A stretch of DNA of 64,000 bases from Roseiarcus sp963783175 (GTDB lineage: Bacteria > Pseudomonadota > Alphaproteobacteria > Rhizobiales > Beijerinckiaceae): assembly GCA_963783175.1 (NCBI GenBank), contig CAWANG010000027.1, positions 1 through 64,000 of the forward strand, given 5' to 3'. The notes beneath the pieces were generated by a model. That model had not been told where the DNA came from. It saw only the letters and a list, made by a program, of their open reading frames with translations, and did not search any database. This document shows, piece after piece, positions 63,861 to 64,000 of this stretch. Numbering within the stretch: position 1 is the first letter of the stretch; the number at the start of each line of letters is the position of its first letter. Position numbers and translations under genes: made by a program.

Positions 63861-64000
63861 TGAGGCCGTCTCCTGCGTGTTCGCGGCGATGAGCACGGAC
63901 CAGATTAGGCGCAGGGAGGGTTTCTAGGTGAAATGCCGATTGGCAATCGATGCGATAGCCGCCGTCTATGGAGAGAGAAAGCGTTCGGCGGCGCGAGACG
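63861..64000. other. Upstream region of the last gene
   Basis: 140 bases up to the window end; must hold the promoter of the gene at 63860, read leftward. No other feature seen. Confidence 0.35.

Overview
The window is 64 kb of GC-rich DNA. It resembles an alphaproteobacterium of the order Hyphomicrobiales (Rhizobiales). The reasons are the block tsaB-rimI-miaB-phoH-ybeY-corC, an ilvB/ilvN locus, argB, many sugar ABC transporters and PEP-CTERM proteins. An MttB-family gene and a dimethylglycine-dehydrogenase-like gene fit a C1/methylated-amine lifestyle. The genus cannot be fixed from the sequence alone; a Beijerinckiaceae/Methylocystaceae-like host is only a guess.

Layout. 0-2.5 kb: end of a sugar ABC transporter operon. 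2.7-4.4 kb: an unknown gene, then a ParA-like ATPase overlapping a small membrane-anchored partner. 4.5-9 kb: class A beta-lactamase, DUF190 protein, and a cation/proton antiporter behind a very good match to the fluoride (crcB) riboswitch; then a broken serine hydrolase and a GFA protein. 9-19.3 kb: two SDRs, a collagen-like lipoprotein, a 1320-residue double-kinase hybrid sensor, and a CRTAC1/di-haem cytochrome pair. 19.5-22.9 kb: a xylFHG-like operon broken by many indels. 24.6-28.2 kb: ilvB, a short threonine-dehydratase-like gene and ilvN, preceded by a candidate leader-peptide attenuator. 28.3-36.4 kb: GMC oxidoreductase, toxin-antitoxin pair, MttB-like methyltransferase, membrane protein, FAD/GcvT oxidoreductase and argB.

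36.5-50.2 kb: an integrated element of about 13.6 kb between argB and tsaB. Its phage-type genes all lie on the minus strand: tyrosine integrase, TOPRIM protein, RepA-like helicase, and small and large terminase. No capsid or tail gene was recognised. Plus-strand cargo is interspersed: three PEP-CTERM secreted proteins, a candidate PD-(D/E)XK protein, a membrane protein and an antitoxin-like small gene. An 11-bp direct repeat lies at both ends. A cluster of eight ACCGCCGCA repeats looks like an iteron array. This satellite-like element with PEP-CTERM cargo is the most unusual part of the window.

50.3-64 kb: conserved tRNA/rRNA-modification genes, then a minus-strand run of hydrolases, an SDR, a YkgB-like protein, a vanadium-haloperoxidase-like protein and two secreted unknowns.

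Caveat: roughly 25 single indels or premature stops break otherwise well-conserved reading frames, several of them beside 3-4-base homopolymers. Core genes (ilvB/N, argB, miaB, phoH, ybeY) are intact. This may be real decay or residual sequencing/assembly error, and the sequence alone cannot decide. Broken genes are listed as pseudogenes over the full span of the homology.
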